From positions 19,723,528 to 19,787,527 of the forward strand of contig OZ026851.1 of assembly GCA_964023205.1 (NCBI GenBank): a stretch of 64,000 nucleotides of DNA, given 5' to 3'. A program made the translations under genes and the position numbers. The notes under the pieces are model-generated. The model was not told the DNA's origin. It saw nothing but the letters and a program-made list of their open reading frames with translations, and searched no databases. Source of the DNA: Lutraria lutraria. Lineage: Eukaryota; Mollusca; Bivalvia; Venerida; Mactridae. Positions 39,442 through 50,952 of the stretch are shown in pieces; position 1 is the stretch's first letter; every line of letters begins with the position of its first letter.

Positions 39442-39497
39442 CTATGTTATATTATCATAAATTATTCTATCAACCACTCAATATTATATTAATCCCA

Positions 39498-40700
39498 TCA
39501 CTTGTTTTCTAATGATTTGGAACCGATATTCTCGTCCGGACTATTTTGTTCCTCGGAATCGCTTCCGCTCTTTTTTGTACCTTCACTGTGTGTCTTAACA
39601 TGTTTACTTAAATGATCACTCCGCATGAACTTTTTGTTACATACTGGACAAGCGAATCTTTTTTCGCCGGTATGAGTTCTTAAATGACGTTGTAATTCAT
39701 CTGAGCGTGTAAAACGCTTCCCACAAAATAACCAGTTACAAATGAACGGTCTTTCTCCTGTGTGCCATCGTAAATGTGCTTTAAGATGAGACGTTTTCCC
39801 GTAAACTTTTCCACATCCGGGTATATGGCAACTATGAACATTCTTTTTTATCAAATGAGCACCTGCGGGGCCTAGTCGCTCAGCTTCATGACAGTTCGGA
39901 CATGCGCATGTGGCACGTCCAGAATATCGCTTAGACGATTTTGGACTCGGTATATTTGTTAATCCAGGTCTAGATAAAAATGGATTGACTGCGCTGGTCC
40001 CCAGATCATTTGCGGATGAATACATTGCCTTATAAGGATCCTGAAGCAATTGCTGTCCAGAAGAAAATAACGAATTTGTGCCGGAACTCAAGGAATGTCC
40101 TAACTTTAAGTCTCCAGGATAGCTTGGCATTTGCGAGTGCAATCCTGTGGAGGATGACGTCATATCCGGATATAAATTTCCGGTACCAGCATGCATGTCC
40201 CAAAATGGAGCCACGGAATTAACAGCTCCCGCGACTTCTGATTTCAAGTTTGAACCGAGACTAAACGGCCATGCGTCATAATGCTGAGCAGACACACCAG
40301 CTACTCTTGAATACATTCCGGATATTCCACTATCAGACCACGAAGTATCGCTATGCATTTTGGGTATATACGAAGAGGGCTGTGGTGAATCAGTTTGTGT
40401 GTGTGAACCGGAAGTAGAACTTGTCGGATATAGTAATTCATTTCCATACGGACTACTTCCGCTGATAGTGGTACTCGATCTGACGTAACTTGGTGATGAC
40501 GTAGATGAGAACGGCGGACTTCGTTGTTGGGGAACCAGCAGAAAGTTAGAGGGATCTACGGATGGATCCGGTTTCTTCCATGGATAGAAGCCTTTGCCAA
40601 CAGCAGCATCTGCTAATGGTGGTGGCGATTTCGACGTTATCTTATTGCACTGAGCGGCAAGCATTGCGAGTGGAGCGCCTCCTAGTGGATGATGTATGTC
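39498..40700 (-). CDS. Sp6-9: Sp6-9 class (Sp8/Sp9-like) zinc-finger transcription factor, last coding exon
   Basis: Nuclear DNA-binding factor of the Sp family. The Sp6-9 class controls outgrowth of limbs and appendages and neural patterning in animals. The exon starts after the acceptor ATAATTTCAG in phase 0 and adds [12 protein letters not shown] before Met 40664; numbering here starts at that Met. The Sp motif is [13 protein letters not shown], and the class motif G-K-G-F-Y-P-W-K is at 23-30. A Ser/Thr/Pro-rich activation region follows. The Btd box R250...C253-A-C255-P-N-C258 precedes three C2H2 fingers: C279/C284/H297/H301, C309/C314/H327/H331 and C339/C342/H355/H359. The recognition residues are the standard set for GC/GT boxes. 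An acidic, Ser-rich tail ends at TGA 39498-39500. Nothing is missing. Sp1-4 and KLF are excluded by the class motifs. Confidence 0.97.
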   Translation of the reverse strand, partial: DIHHPLGGAPLAMLAAQCNKITSKSPPPLADAAVGKGFYPWKKPDPSVDPSNFLLVPQQRSPPFSSTSSPSYVRSSTTISGSSPYGNELLYPTSSTSGSHTQTDSPQPSSYIPKMHSDTSWSDSGISGMYSRVAGVSAQHYDAWPFSLGSNLKSEVAGAVNSVAPFWDMHAGTGNLYPDMTSSSTGLHSQMPSYPGDLKLGHSLSSGTNSLFSSGQQLLQDPYKAMYSSANDLGTSAVNPFLSRPGLTNIPSPKSSKRYSGRATCACPNCHEAERLGPAGAHLIKKNVHSCHIPGCGKVYGKTSHLKAHLRWHTGERPFICNWLFCGKRFTRSDELQRHLRTHTGEKRFACPVCNKKFMRSDHLSKHVKTHSEGTKKSGSDSEEQNSPDENIGSKSLENK

Positions 40701-43700
40701 CTGAAATTATATTTAGGATATTATAGAACAAATTAAGTACGTGAAATTGAATGCATATTTATCCAAATTTTTTTACCATAGCTGACAACTGAAAACATAT
40801 TCATGTATAAAGATTTATTTTACATTGTGCTAATATATACAATGTACATAAACGATTATGTTTTACGTAGAACGTATATAAAACTACGTAACTGAAGTAC
40901 ATGTATGTATTATATGAAGGACGTTTCCCGGGCAACCATTTCATGAAATATTCTGCGCACTGTGTTTAGATCATTTATTGTAGCAGTTATTCCTAATCAG
41001 GCCATGTAGATGTAAGTTTCACTTCGGAAATACATGTGTTACTTAAACATCTACATATTAATATCATACGCGTGTTTACGGAAGCTATATTCGCAGAATA
41101 TAACTTCCCGGGGAGCTGCATTCGAAGGGATCCCTATATATGTATGTAAACTATGGAACCGAACAGAACAGATTATTATTTTGTTTTCAGACTTTAATAT
41201 ACAAAAGTACACCGTATTGTTTACGTATGTGTAATAAATATACACAGAAAACATACTAGTATACAGGACGAGTGTTTTATTTAAGAAGTAAAACAAGTAG
41301 CTTACTTTAGTAAACAATTACACGCAATTTCTAAGAGGATAAACTATAAAAGATATTGAGAATTTAAAATAGTATTCCCTTGTGACAGAACTTCTTTTAC
41401 GTATTTTGAAACATTTATTTTGTATCTGATTGTAAATTACATAAATAAACATAGACGGTCTTTTATAAAAGTTGGCTAATTTTTAAGTCATTTTTTGCGT
41501 AAATCACAAATCTTGGACATACAAGCACGACATGATACTCGTCTTCTAAATCAAGAATATAACAACATTGGCAGTATCTCAGTTTGTATTTTAAGAGGAA
41601 GCACGGCCAATCTGAATTGACAAAATTAATAGCTATGGTATATTTGCACCGTAAAATGTCAAGGTAATTTTCACTGACTTCTACAACCCTACATTCAAAA
41701 GTTGAGGAAATAGTTTGGGATCTATATAAACTAAATCGTTATTAAACGTATCCACAATATCAAAATCACTTAATATCTTCTTTACAATGGATGCCAATTC
41801 TTACAGTGTATTCTACTTCTATATATTTTTCAAAATAAAAATAAAAACATCTGTAACAATTATTCCCTGTTCCTTATATTTTAGTTCAATATGAATTAGC
41901 AATAGATTTATGACCTTAACCGAGGCACAGAGGTACTCATTGCTCGCATGTTAAGATTTGGTCCGAGGACCAGTAGCAGAGACGACAGTCTCTTGACCTA
42001 AGAACACTTTCCATTCTTTTCATTCATTCGACGCCAGCATTTTTTGTACTAACTCATACCGTTAATTCCTCAATTGTTTCTGAAAGCCACAGTTTGAAGG
42101 ATTAGCACTAGATCTTGGTCATACAGCAGTATGCGCACTCATCCTTTCCTTACAAATTGACTGATTTTTGAGTCCAAGTAAATTAAAGGGCCGTTAAAAT
42201 CATGCCGGTATAATTTTAAGATCGTTTGATCTCTTCAGTGATTATAAGATTACGAATGAAACATTGAGCGAAAACAAGATGATTGAGCGAAAATAATTTT
42301 ACGCTTAATTGATAATTGCATCCTTCTTTATATGGTAAAAATCCGTTCATTTTTTGAAGATCATGTTTAATGACGGTTTAAACTCGGTCGTAAAATCATA
42401 TTTCTAGTTTATGCGTCAGATGTCTGTGTCTAAAGTCTACGATGATTTACTATAGCATTTAAGTATACTAGAATGCTTGTGACGAATTTTAGTAAAAACG
42501 TCGAAGGACAGATGCGATTTCTAACTTTTAAATTTGAATCTTAATAATTACAGATTGTGTAAGCATTAAATTAACTATGTTTTTCTGTCTGTGTTCTTGG
42601 GCACTTTCAGTTAAATTTATTTTAATTTATTGCTGATAGTCTGCTTGACTCTTTAAGGTGAAGGTAAAATCAGTCACCGAGTGCATAGAATATTGTCTGC
42701 TGATAGAAAACTCTATGAAACGATCTGGCCAGATCCTGTGTGGAGAGTATTTACAGTTTATGTTCCCAAGTTATTCGTATAAATTAAATCCACAAATCTC
42801 GACTTTTGACTTCATTTCTAGAATAAGCTAAACTTGACTATTAGCGAGTGCTAGTCGACAGATGAATGTTAGATCAGGAAAAGTATTAGCTTGGATCAGA
42901 GACTCGCTTTCTCTGTGTGTGTGTGTGTCTGTCTGTTTGTGTGAATTCTATTACTCTGTGATGGGTTTTCTTGTTACAACATGAAATTTACAAAAAAGTT
43001 GAATGATAAGAAAGATAAATTAAGAGTCATACGGAAATAAGAATCTTTCTCTTTTTGTGTTAACCCAGGTGCTGGTTGGTGTACTTGGCATAATATTTTC
43101 TAAATTATATCATAAAGATGTTTTTCTTATATTTATGTATTTCACCATGTATCATGCATTGCCAAAACCGAAATCTATCTAATATAAATCTATATTAAAG
43201 GACAAAATTCGTGTCCGCGGGCTGGGGTATCCTGCGATTATTTTAAAAACAGTAAAGCTACGTCTCTGTCAATCAGCTTACTTTATTTCATCTTTCGTTG
43301 AAAAGGTTTAACAAGCTGTACTAATACATGACTCGTAGAATCTTCTTTCCAATGGTACCATTTTTATTAATGTACGATTATAAACAAAAAAGATATTTCA
43401 TTTTGTAGACCGTGCAAGACTACTCATTGTTGATTAGTCCTATCTGAATACATCTTTATAAATATATCTGTATAGATGCGGTATAAACTTCCCATACCCA
43501 ACAGGACCCAAACTGAGCATATGAAATCTTATCATATAAATATATCAAATTGATTTTTTATGCGATTATTGAGATATTTTCATTACTTTTGTTTGATGTT
43601 GAATCTTTTTTTAGAAAATGTTATTTAATTTCGTATTTCAAAAGAATTAAATAGCCTTGATTTGAGCAATTATTGACATGTATACATTACATACTGGTAC

Positions 43701-45411
43701 AATGTCTTTGTACGTTGTAGATATACCATTATTTGACGGACAATTTTTGTCTAATATGTCAGTTTTTGTTAGCGCGAGAACATGAGAAGCTGGCAGTGGA
43801 TCAGTAGAGACAAAATTATCTTAGGTTATTCAAAGATGTGAGAATTACATTTATGATATCAAGTTATCGTGGGATCACTACAGTTTGGTTGCTGAGTTTA
43901 GTCCGGATCTATTTTTGACCGTTTAGTAATTAGTAATTCTTATTCTGGAAAAACAAATGTGAAAATGTACATGTACATGCAAGATAGAACTAATGCTTTG
44001 AGAGTAAACATGAACATATACTAGTATATGAATATCTATGCTACACTACTATGCACATTATTTACAAATATGAATTAAAACGCTTCAAGTATCTGATTAC
44101 TTGAGATATTAAATTACTGTATGTCAGTTAATTAACTGTTAACTTTGTTATCTTCAATATATAATCATTTCTAAAAACAATCGAAGCCAAGTTGTCGAGT
44201 GGGTTATTTACATAGTTTGATAAACACGTGCTAACAATTAAACCAAAGTAATTAATGGTATCAACATTCATTAAGAAATGGATTTTTACGTTACTTTAAC
44301 AACGATTTATCAATTATTTTATTCGTGAAATAACAATTTTATAAACATTGTGGAGTATCGTGTAGTATTAAGAACAAGTTAGAGGAACTCTAAGATAGAT
44401 AAACCTAAAAGCAATGCAGTCATCGAGGTAGGAACAAAACAGGACGACAGAATAAAATTCCTTGAATCACTTTTGAAGGTCGTTTCCTATCAGATCAGAC
44501 ACGAAATCAAATTAATTAATATTTTATGGCCGAGAACATTAAAACAATAACTGAAAGAATATTTGAGATCTGAAATCAATCTCATGTTAACTTACGCTTA
44601 TAAGATGTATACTGGTTTAGTAAAGATACATTAAAAGGACTCTTCATGACTGTTGCACTTCGTACAGATAATAATTCATGGCGTCAAATCAATGATATGT
44701 CCACACTTTAGAACGGTATTTAGTGCTAGGAGATGAATATATCTTTGATTAGATTTCTACAAACGGCTATACGCGAGGTTATGAATAATCTTATTAATTT
44801 TATGTTTAGCACGTGCTGTCTTTTCTTTCGTCAGTGTCGTTAAATTTTTCAGCTGTTATTTTGTTTTACTTGATAAATAAATACAATGATAATGTTCACC
44901 AGGTTATGTTATTGTATTAACTCGTATCATGTTCATACAGTGATGAATATATGCATACACTTCTACATACAATCTATCAATATAATGCCAGCTTGTCTGC
45001 CATAAATTCTAATTAATTTCTACATTAACCGGCTTAACACCTTACGCGGCTCGACTGCTAATCGTAAAGATAGGCAATTTGGCAAACGGACGGTTTTCAT
45101 TAGCTTTGCTTTCGACAGCATCCCGAGTTAATTTTCTATACACTCTTCACAGCATAAAAAGTTTTCAGTGCGAAACATATTTTTGTAGGAATCTAAGGAA
45201 ATTACGCCCACTTTCCTGCTGGAAGTCATTTTTATTATCACGGAATGGTGTTTTCGCTTAAAAATTCTTACAGTAATATAAATGAGAAAGAAAGTAATTA
45301 ATTATTGTTTCATATTTCTCAGTTGTTACATTTACAGACAATCAAACAAAAATAATGATATTCTTCTTAGTTAGCATGATGTTTTTTTAATATAGAGGAA
45401 GGTAGTCTTAC
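40701..45411 (-). other. Sp6-9 intron (proximal form)
   Basis: Flanked by a GTAAGA donor after the 9-codon first exon and the ATTTCAG acceptor of the shared exon. It contains a LINE fragment (41340-41760), a GT microsatellite at 42917-42950 and otherwise unique AT-rich sequence. No further in-frame exon was found. Confidence 0.65.
41340..41760 (-). pseudogene. Relic of a LINE reverse-transcriptase ORF, C-terminal end
   Basis: On the minus strand at 41514-41573 the translation reads C-Q-C-C-Y-I-L-D-L-E-D-E-Y-H, then V-C-P. This matches the cysteine/histidine motif with E-D-E-Y-H found near the C-terminus of many non-LTR retrotransposon ORF2 proteins. A K-R-P-S-M-F stretch follows about 20 residues later, also typical. 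Frameshifts and stops interrupt it and no reverse-transcriptase core remains. It is dead and lies in the Sp intron in the same orientation as the gene. Confidence 0.65.
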
Positions 45412-45438
45412 CCCAACTAAAGTAGCAACTCCGGTCAT
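45412..45438 (-). CDS. Sp6-9: Sp6-9 candidate first coding exon, proximal
   Basis: Nine codons, M-T-G-V-A-T-L-V-G, ending at a strong donor (GGG followed by GTAAGA) in phase 0, which matches the phase 0 start of the shared exon. The joined N-terminus reads [21 protein letters not shown]. From memory of the family, this closely parallels the start of vertebrate Sp8/Sp9 (M-A-T-S-L-L-G-E..., then P-L-A-M-L-A-A). An in-frame TAG lies 30 nt upstream of the ATG with no intervening ATG, which fixes the start. GC boxes and a CCAAT box lie 150-230 bp upstream. Predicted protein: 409 residues. The exon is too short to be found by frame length; the call rests on the splice site, phase and family resemblance. 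Confidence 0.8.
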
Positions 45439-45700
45439 TTTATGATGTCGCACTAAATTTGTAACATCCTATCTCCATCTAAGACAAGAATTTAATCAGA
45501 TTTATTTACCATGTATGGGTATATGAAGGACTTGTAGGCAAGCAAGCGATAAAATCGCATCTTTTCTATACAAGGTAATGTTTAATGATCAGGGGCGTGG
45601 CTTTGTTATAATAGTGGGCGTGAGAGGCGGAGCTAGACCGCATTGAATGCGTTCCTTCACCGGATTGGATGAGAATTATATCGTTTGTTAATGCTATTTC
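45439..45700 (-). promoter_or_regulatory. Candidate proximal Sp6-9 promoter
   Basis: Upstream of the 9-codon exon there are three GC/GT-box type Sp sites: GGGGCGTGGC at 45592-45601, GTGGGCGTG at 45614-45622 and GAGGCGGAG at 45624-45632. An inverted CCAAT (ATTGG) lies at 45664-45668. The clustering in otherwise AT-rich sequence supports a promoter. The product of the gene binds such sites, so autoregulation is possible. Confidence 0.55.
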
Positions 45701-47530
45701 ACAACGTGATGTTGTATTCAAAATGGTATCATTTAGTCACAAGAGGGCGTTTCAGGGAGTGATTTTTGCTCAAAGCCGGTTTGAAAGAGCTCTCGAAGAT
45801 TATGATCAATAAAATTATTGATCTCGTGTCTTGGTTTGATATGAACACTGATAAAATTCTAATGAATAAAACTATTAATTTTACACGAGTTGATACAATA
45901 TATCGATGATATCAGAAAATAATCTGTTAATCTTGACAGAATCTAACCCCATAATGTGTGAATAATTTGAAAAATTAAGCGACTTCTATTTACTTATGAT
46001 TTTATATATTATTATCTGATAATAAAACATTTAAAGTGGTATCGCCGTCAGTTAGTGCTTCAATTAAGCATTTATATCATGCATTTTATAAATAAAAACA
46101 TGATAATAGATTTTTTTTATTTGATTGCTTTGGGAAATAAATGGCCATTGCATTTCATCATTAGCAAAAATATCTGCCGAGATATCAGTTAACGTTTAGC
46201 CAACAAATAAATGGTCATTTCTTTCAAAATAATTCTTGATGTAAAAACATGCAAATTGAATATCTTTTATAGAAACCATTACTAGTTTATATGAGCGACT
46301 GTGTTTTAAGAGTGAATCAGTTGATATTTTATACTTGAAATAATTTAAGATAACATGTCATACTTTGGGCATCAAAGAATCAAAGGCATTATTATCACCA
46401 ATCTTCTATGAAATCATGATTTCATTTGGTACATCAGATAAATGTTTTAAACTGTCTTTGAGTGTTGGAGGAACTGATCTTTTTTATTTAAGCATTTTAG
46501 TTCATTTTGTGATCTCAAATCTAAAGCAACATATATTTTTAACGCGTGTCAGACAATTAACAAGAAAATTCTAAGTCCATATGCTATTGCACAATAGCAA
46601 ATTGTATACATAGAAAATATTTACAGAATAATGCGAACAAGATGATAAATTTCGGCGGTATTTTTACGACTTGAAGATGGATTTGCTTCGATTTAACAAA
46701 ATCAGTTCTTTTCATTTCAATACGTCGGTGTTTAACAAGTGATACTGTATTTTTAGTTTAGTTTTCGACGACAAAACTTCTTTATTGTTACACAGATCTT
46801 ACTCTCCTGTACAAGTATGGGGCTCTGATAGTTTTCAGCGTAAGTTAACAATATCCGATTCTTTTCTTTTCAATAGACGTTCTACAATGTGCGCAGTAGA
46901 TTGAACGTTTTTAAGAAATTACTTTTTATAGACAAAAATTGTCTTTTTTCATTTTTATTTACCAGCGAACCTAGGACTGTACGTCAATGTGAATGGACAT
47001 CTTTTCAAGCTTTAAAAACGAATTCTAAAGAACGAGAACTGTTCTAATTAAATTCTAATTCATACTCTGCCGATTATTTGAGCAGCGGGAACTTTTACAG
47101 CTTATAAGAAAAGATTTGTATTCATTTCTGACAAAAAAAAAAAGAATAAAAAATGGATAATATAGTTGGATTGTACGACCCCCCCTATATTTCTTCTAAA
47201 ACCAATATTTTCATCGTACGATTTGTAATGTTTGAGATTTAGCTAATGTGATTGTTAGATTTTTCTTAACTTACAAAAATACCCTATCCGACGAAATATT
47301 TACACAAGCAGACAGATTTCAACAACTGAAATTCAAAACTTGGATGAATGACAAACTTAATTTAATTCATTAAATAAATAATTTTGCTGAGAATAACATT
47401 ACACGAAGTGTGTACATACAAACTGGAAACATCAACTTTCAGATATAGTGTGTACATATGCCTCTATTATGAGAAAACACGAGGACATATTTTTTATCCT
47501 GGTGTAACTATAATAATGAATCTAATGGGG
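45701..47530. other. Intronic/upstream AT-rich sequence
   Basis: No exon or repeat family seen. A short C-tract lies near 47180. Confidence 0.4.
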
Positions 47531-47772
47531 GACAAGTCACAAAATACGCCCGTCAAAATTATTTTTTCAAAGCGTCAAGGGGCATAACTCAGAAGTGTCT
47601 AGACCGATAGGACTGATTATCGAATATGACCGAGATCTCATGATCATTAATATTTCCACCAAGTTTGGTGAGGATCGGAATAAAACTAGAGTTAGAGAGC
47701 GGACACCGCTGTGGATGCCGCCCGCCCGCGTGTTCCCATAATACGCCCCCTTTTTTAAGCGGGCGTATAAAA
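47531..47772. mobile_element. Miniature element with TACGCCCG ends (copy 2)
   Basis: One end reads AAAATACGCCCGTC and the other, reversed, TTTTTATACGCCCGCTT, giving a short inverted repeat. The interior shares GGGGCATAACTCAGAAGTG and CCACCAAGTTTGGTGAGGAT with 4683-4885 in inverse orientation. It is GC-richer than the host sequence. Non-autonomous; superfamily not assigned. Confidence 0.7.
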
Positions 47773-48214
47773 ATTGGATTTCTGTGATTATTATAATATT
47801 TGGATACACTGTACCATTATTTTTATCATTTCTGTAGTTACTGTTGGATCACATAGGACTTTGTTAACATTGGTGATTGAGCTCTTTCGAAAATCTGGAA
47901 GCTACTTGAATCTGAAATTTATTTTCAAGGTGTTTTAAAGATTTAATTGCCTTCATTTTATTATAGCAAAACGTACTGAATTAATTCTTCACATCTCGAC
48001 ACGCGTTATCTATGCAATATAATTATTATTTTATAATACAGTTTTAATATTGTTTAGTATATATAAATTAGCCACATAACTAACTTAAATTTTATACTCC
48101 AGATTTAAATATATCCATGTTCAAGCCTAATTTCTGGTTGTTTATGTGCAAACATGTCTATGAAAAAATCATTCATGGAAAGGAATTAATATAAGCAATA
48201 CCTGCTTATTTCCA

Positions 48215-48296
48215 ATCCATTGTATATAATGTATTTGTATTTGCATTTTTGTATATTCGTTTCTTGAATAAAATATGTTTAAACTAACTAACTAGC
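48215..48296 (+). mobile_element. Possible 3' end of a non-LTR retrotransposon
   Basis: TTGAATAAAATATGTTTAAA followed by ACTAA repeats resembles a retrotransposon 3' terminus with a simple tail. There is no coding part. Weakly supported. Confidence 0.3.
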
Positions 48297-48330
48297 CTCT
48301 CTCTGAATAATAGTATGTTCTTGTGTATAA

Positions 48331-48435
48331 GTTAGAATACATACTTGGTTGTTCTTCGTAAATAAGAAAGCTAAAGGGAGCCGTAGATGGATATAGCTAT
48401 CTTATTACGAAGAAAACTTAAATATGTATTCTGAC
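48331..48435. repeat. Foldback hairpin, stem about 42 bp
   Basis: The left arm, 48331-48373 (GTTAGAATACATACTTGGTT...), pairs with 48394-48435, whose reverse complement begins GTCAGAATACATATTTAAGT. Both arms contain TTCTTCGTAA and end in AGCTA. The loop is about 20 nt. Size and shape suit either a pre-microRNA or a tiny palindromic transposon. It lies in the distal Sp intron. Confidence 0.6.
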
Positions 48436-49220
48436 CGCCTAAGTGCTCCGCCCATTTATGTTAGTCGTTCTTTGAAACTGTAAGAAGTTAGAACACCGGT
48501 TCTATATTTTATTAAGATAAGAAAGCCAAACATTAACATAAAAATCCTTGTCACTGATTGGATAAAAAAGTGGGACGAATACATCAATATGGTATTATGG
48601 CGTAAATATGCAATTGAGCTCTTTAAATGACTATGTTTGACTTAAAATGGACTTCACCAGAAAACATGACGTAAACCTGAAGATCAATATGTTTCTTTTA
48701 TGAACATGTGTTGACTTCACATACGTTAGAATGATGTTCCACTTAGCGAGCATAAAGTAACAAATCAAATCATCAACCATACCACCTCATCGCTCGCACA
48801 AAAAATACAAATTTATCAAAGAGCACCGCTATGGTTTTTATACCACATATTTCTAATGAACCGTGTGCCATTTTCATTTCAGTTGCTAAAACTTGTTGCA
48901 AATGAGCCGTTAACAAATTGGTATGCTTTTACTTTCGCTTGCTACATTACACTTCCGATTCGGTTTAATATATACGGTTCGGAATAAACTTCGTGTATTT
49001 CATGGTTGGACATTTTTCTGTTCAGCCATAATAAACTAGAGCGGGTCTTTGTGTCACATTATGGTAAAGCACACTTTTATTAGCTAGCCATGTACAGGTT
49101 GTGAAATAACAATTGTACAGAGAAATGGTAATATTTTGTTTGAACTTTGATCTCGCTATTCAAAAGATATGATGCAAGAATAGAACACTCGCATGCGCAC
49201 TCACAAACACAATGTTGTTG

Positions 49221-49481
49221 CAATCGTAACTACTCGGCCATTTCCGTCACTGAGAAATACGCCTCGTACATGAATAAGTTTTGGTTGCGGTTTCTGGTCA
49301 CTGCCCTTTCAACACTAGGTACTCGTTTTTAAGAATCATTCTTACCCATTGTTGGATTCCCAGGGTCGGCCATAATGGAAAGTAGCCCCCGTGAACAACA
49401 ACAACAAGAAGAACAAAATGGCGGTCTTCCTATTATGTTCGAGGCACAACCTTTAGATAAACACCGAGAAGTTCCGATTGG
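49221..49481 (-). repeat. Inverted duplication, left arm (promoter/first-exon-like)
   Basis: Diverged reverse-complement copy of 50604-50952, with exact shared blocks AAAACGAGTACCTAGTGTTG, GTACGAGGCGTATTTCTC and GTGAACAA. On the minus strand it reads like a transcription start region: GACCGCCATTTTGTT (a YY1-type site), then an ATG at 49371-49373. Nine codons M-A-D-P-G-N-P-T-M plus one base follow, to the donor GGTAAGAATG (exon end 49346). The donor phase (1) does not fit the Sp shared exon, so it is not an Sp first exon in frame. The gene it may once have served is unknown. Confidence 0.7.
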
Positions 49482-50603
49482 TTGTTAACAAGAGGATTGG
49501 TTAAAAATGTTAGGAAACCATTTACTAGAAACCAGCTTGGGTTGAACGCTACACTCATGACTGTCGCATCAAGGACTGTCAGACTTATTGAGAGAAAAAT
49601 TGAAGTAAATAACCAATCAAGTTTAAGAATCCGAATAAGAAAACGGCAAGTTTGATTATGAAAATAATGAGATGTTTTTATTTATTTCTGATGTCTTAGT
49701 AGATAAACAGGCTGAAAAACTTGATTCGGCTGAGAAAAAATTCAAATTGGAAATTTGGTCCAATTTGCCGAAATGTAGTTAGTAACTTTAGACGACTTCA
49801 TTTTTATAGGACCAAGCTGCTAAAACATTTCGATTTTGTCCGTCAGGTAAAATTATCAGGCGATAAAACCAAATTTTCTAGCTAAATTAGTTGAAGCGAA
49901 TGAATTTAAATACTAAAACTGAGTTAAATGTCAATGCTGTGGATATTTTAAACAAATTTTTTTGAGACCCAATGCATTATTTGATCTCACGCGGCGAAAT
50001 ACGCCGAGAGACATGAACGTCATCTGGCGGTATGGTGTATTAATCCACGGGTGACAGAGGAAATTAGTACCCCTAACAAACGGGTCAAACTGCGCTCCCC
50101 GAAGCATCAAACGTTTGCACAATTGCACAAATCTCGTGTGACGATCCCTTAACCTCATTTATTCTTCTGAGTGTATTTTCGTGTTATTGTAACATTTCCT
50201 GACACGTGTCCAAAATTGTGATAAATCCGAACATAATGAAGTTATAATCTGTAAGGACCAGCTAATATCAAAATATGACTAGATCAATTTGACATAATTT
50301 GAAAAATAACAGACACATGAAGAAATTAGCATCGTAGCCAGAAGTCATTTAAGTATTTCGTGAAAGGATCAGATCTCGCACTCGCATAGCTTTTTCAATA
50401 ATTATATCATTTTTTTTGTTCGGCTATAATTAGTGTTAATCGTTTATCGGAAAGCTCCATATTTTACAAATACTGCCACTCACTTAAAAGGTCATGACGT
50501 CATTTCCGGAACCATGAAATTGATTATTACATGTTTACCTCATGAAGACGTCTTTTAGCGTTTATTCTATTTCTGTGTAAGAGCTTAATCTAGAACATAA
50601 CCA

Positions 50604-50952
50604 GTTTCAATTGGAACTCCCCGGCGTTTATCTAAAGATGAATGTCTCGGACATAATAGACAGGCCGCCATTTTGTTGTTGTTTTTGTTCACGGGGCACT
50701 TTCCATCATGGTCGACCATGTGAAACCAACGATGGAAACATATAAGTTCTCTTTCAATGGAACCATGACGCCTATTTTATCAATCGTGAACGATAAACAC
50801 TATTGAAAACCTGTAATTCTGAGAATGATTTTTGAAAACGAGTACCTAGTGTTGAAAAAGTAGCGACCGGAAACCGCATAATCAAAATTTGAAACCCTAC
50901 ACTTATGTACGAGGCGTATTTCTCTGTTATGGAAATGCCCGAGTAGGTACGA
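50604..50952 (+). repeat. Inverted duplication, right arm (degraded copy)
   Basis: Plus-strand counterpart of 49221-49481. It keeps GGCCGCCATTTTGTTG and an ATG at 50708-50710 with the related start M-V-D-H-V-K-P-T-M, but the donor is destroyed (ATGGAAACATAT). An insertion of about 80 bp follows before homology resumes at GAGAATGATT. The frame then closes after 32 codons at 50804-50806. The two arms point away from each other across a 1.1-kb spacer. Confidence 0.7.

Noticed and set aside
40010..40222. Plus-strand frame inside the Sp exon
   Set aside because: Antisense shadow of the well-supported zinc-finger exon.
49346..49373. A third alternative first exon of the Sp gene (M-A-D-P-G-N-P-T-M)
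   Set aside because: Its donor is in phase 1, but the shared Sp exon starts in phase 0, so joining would shift the frame.
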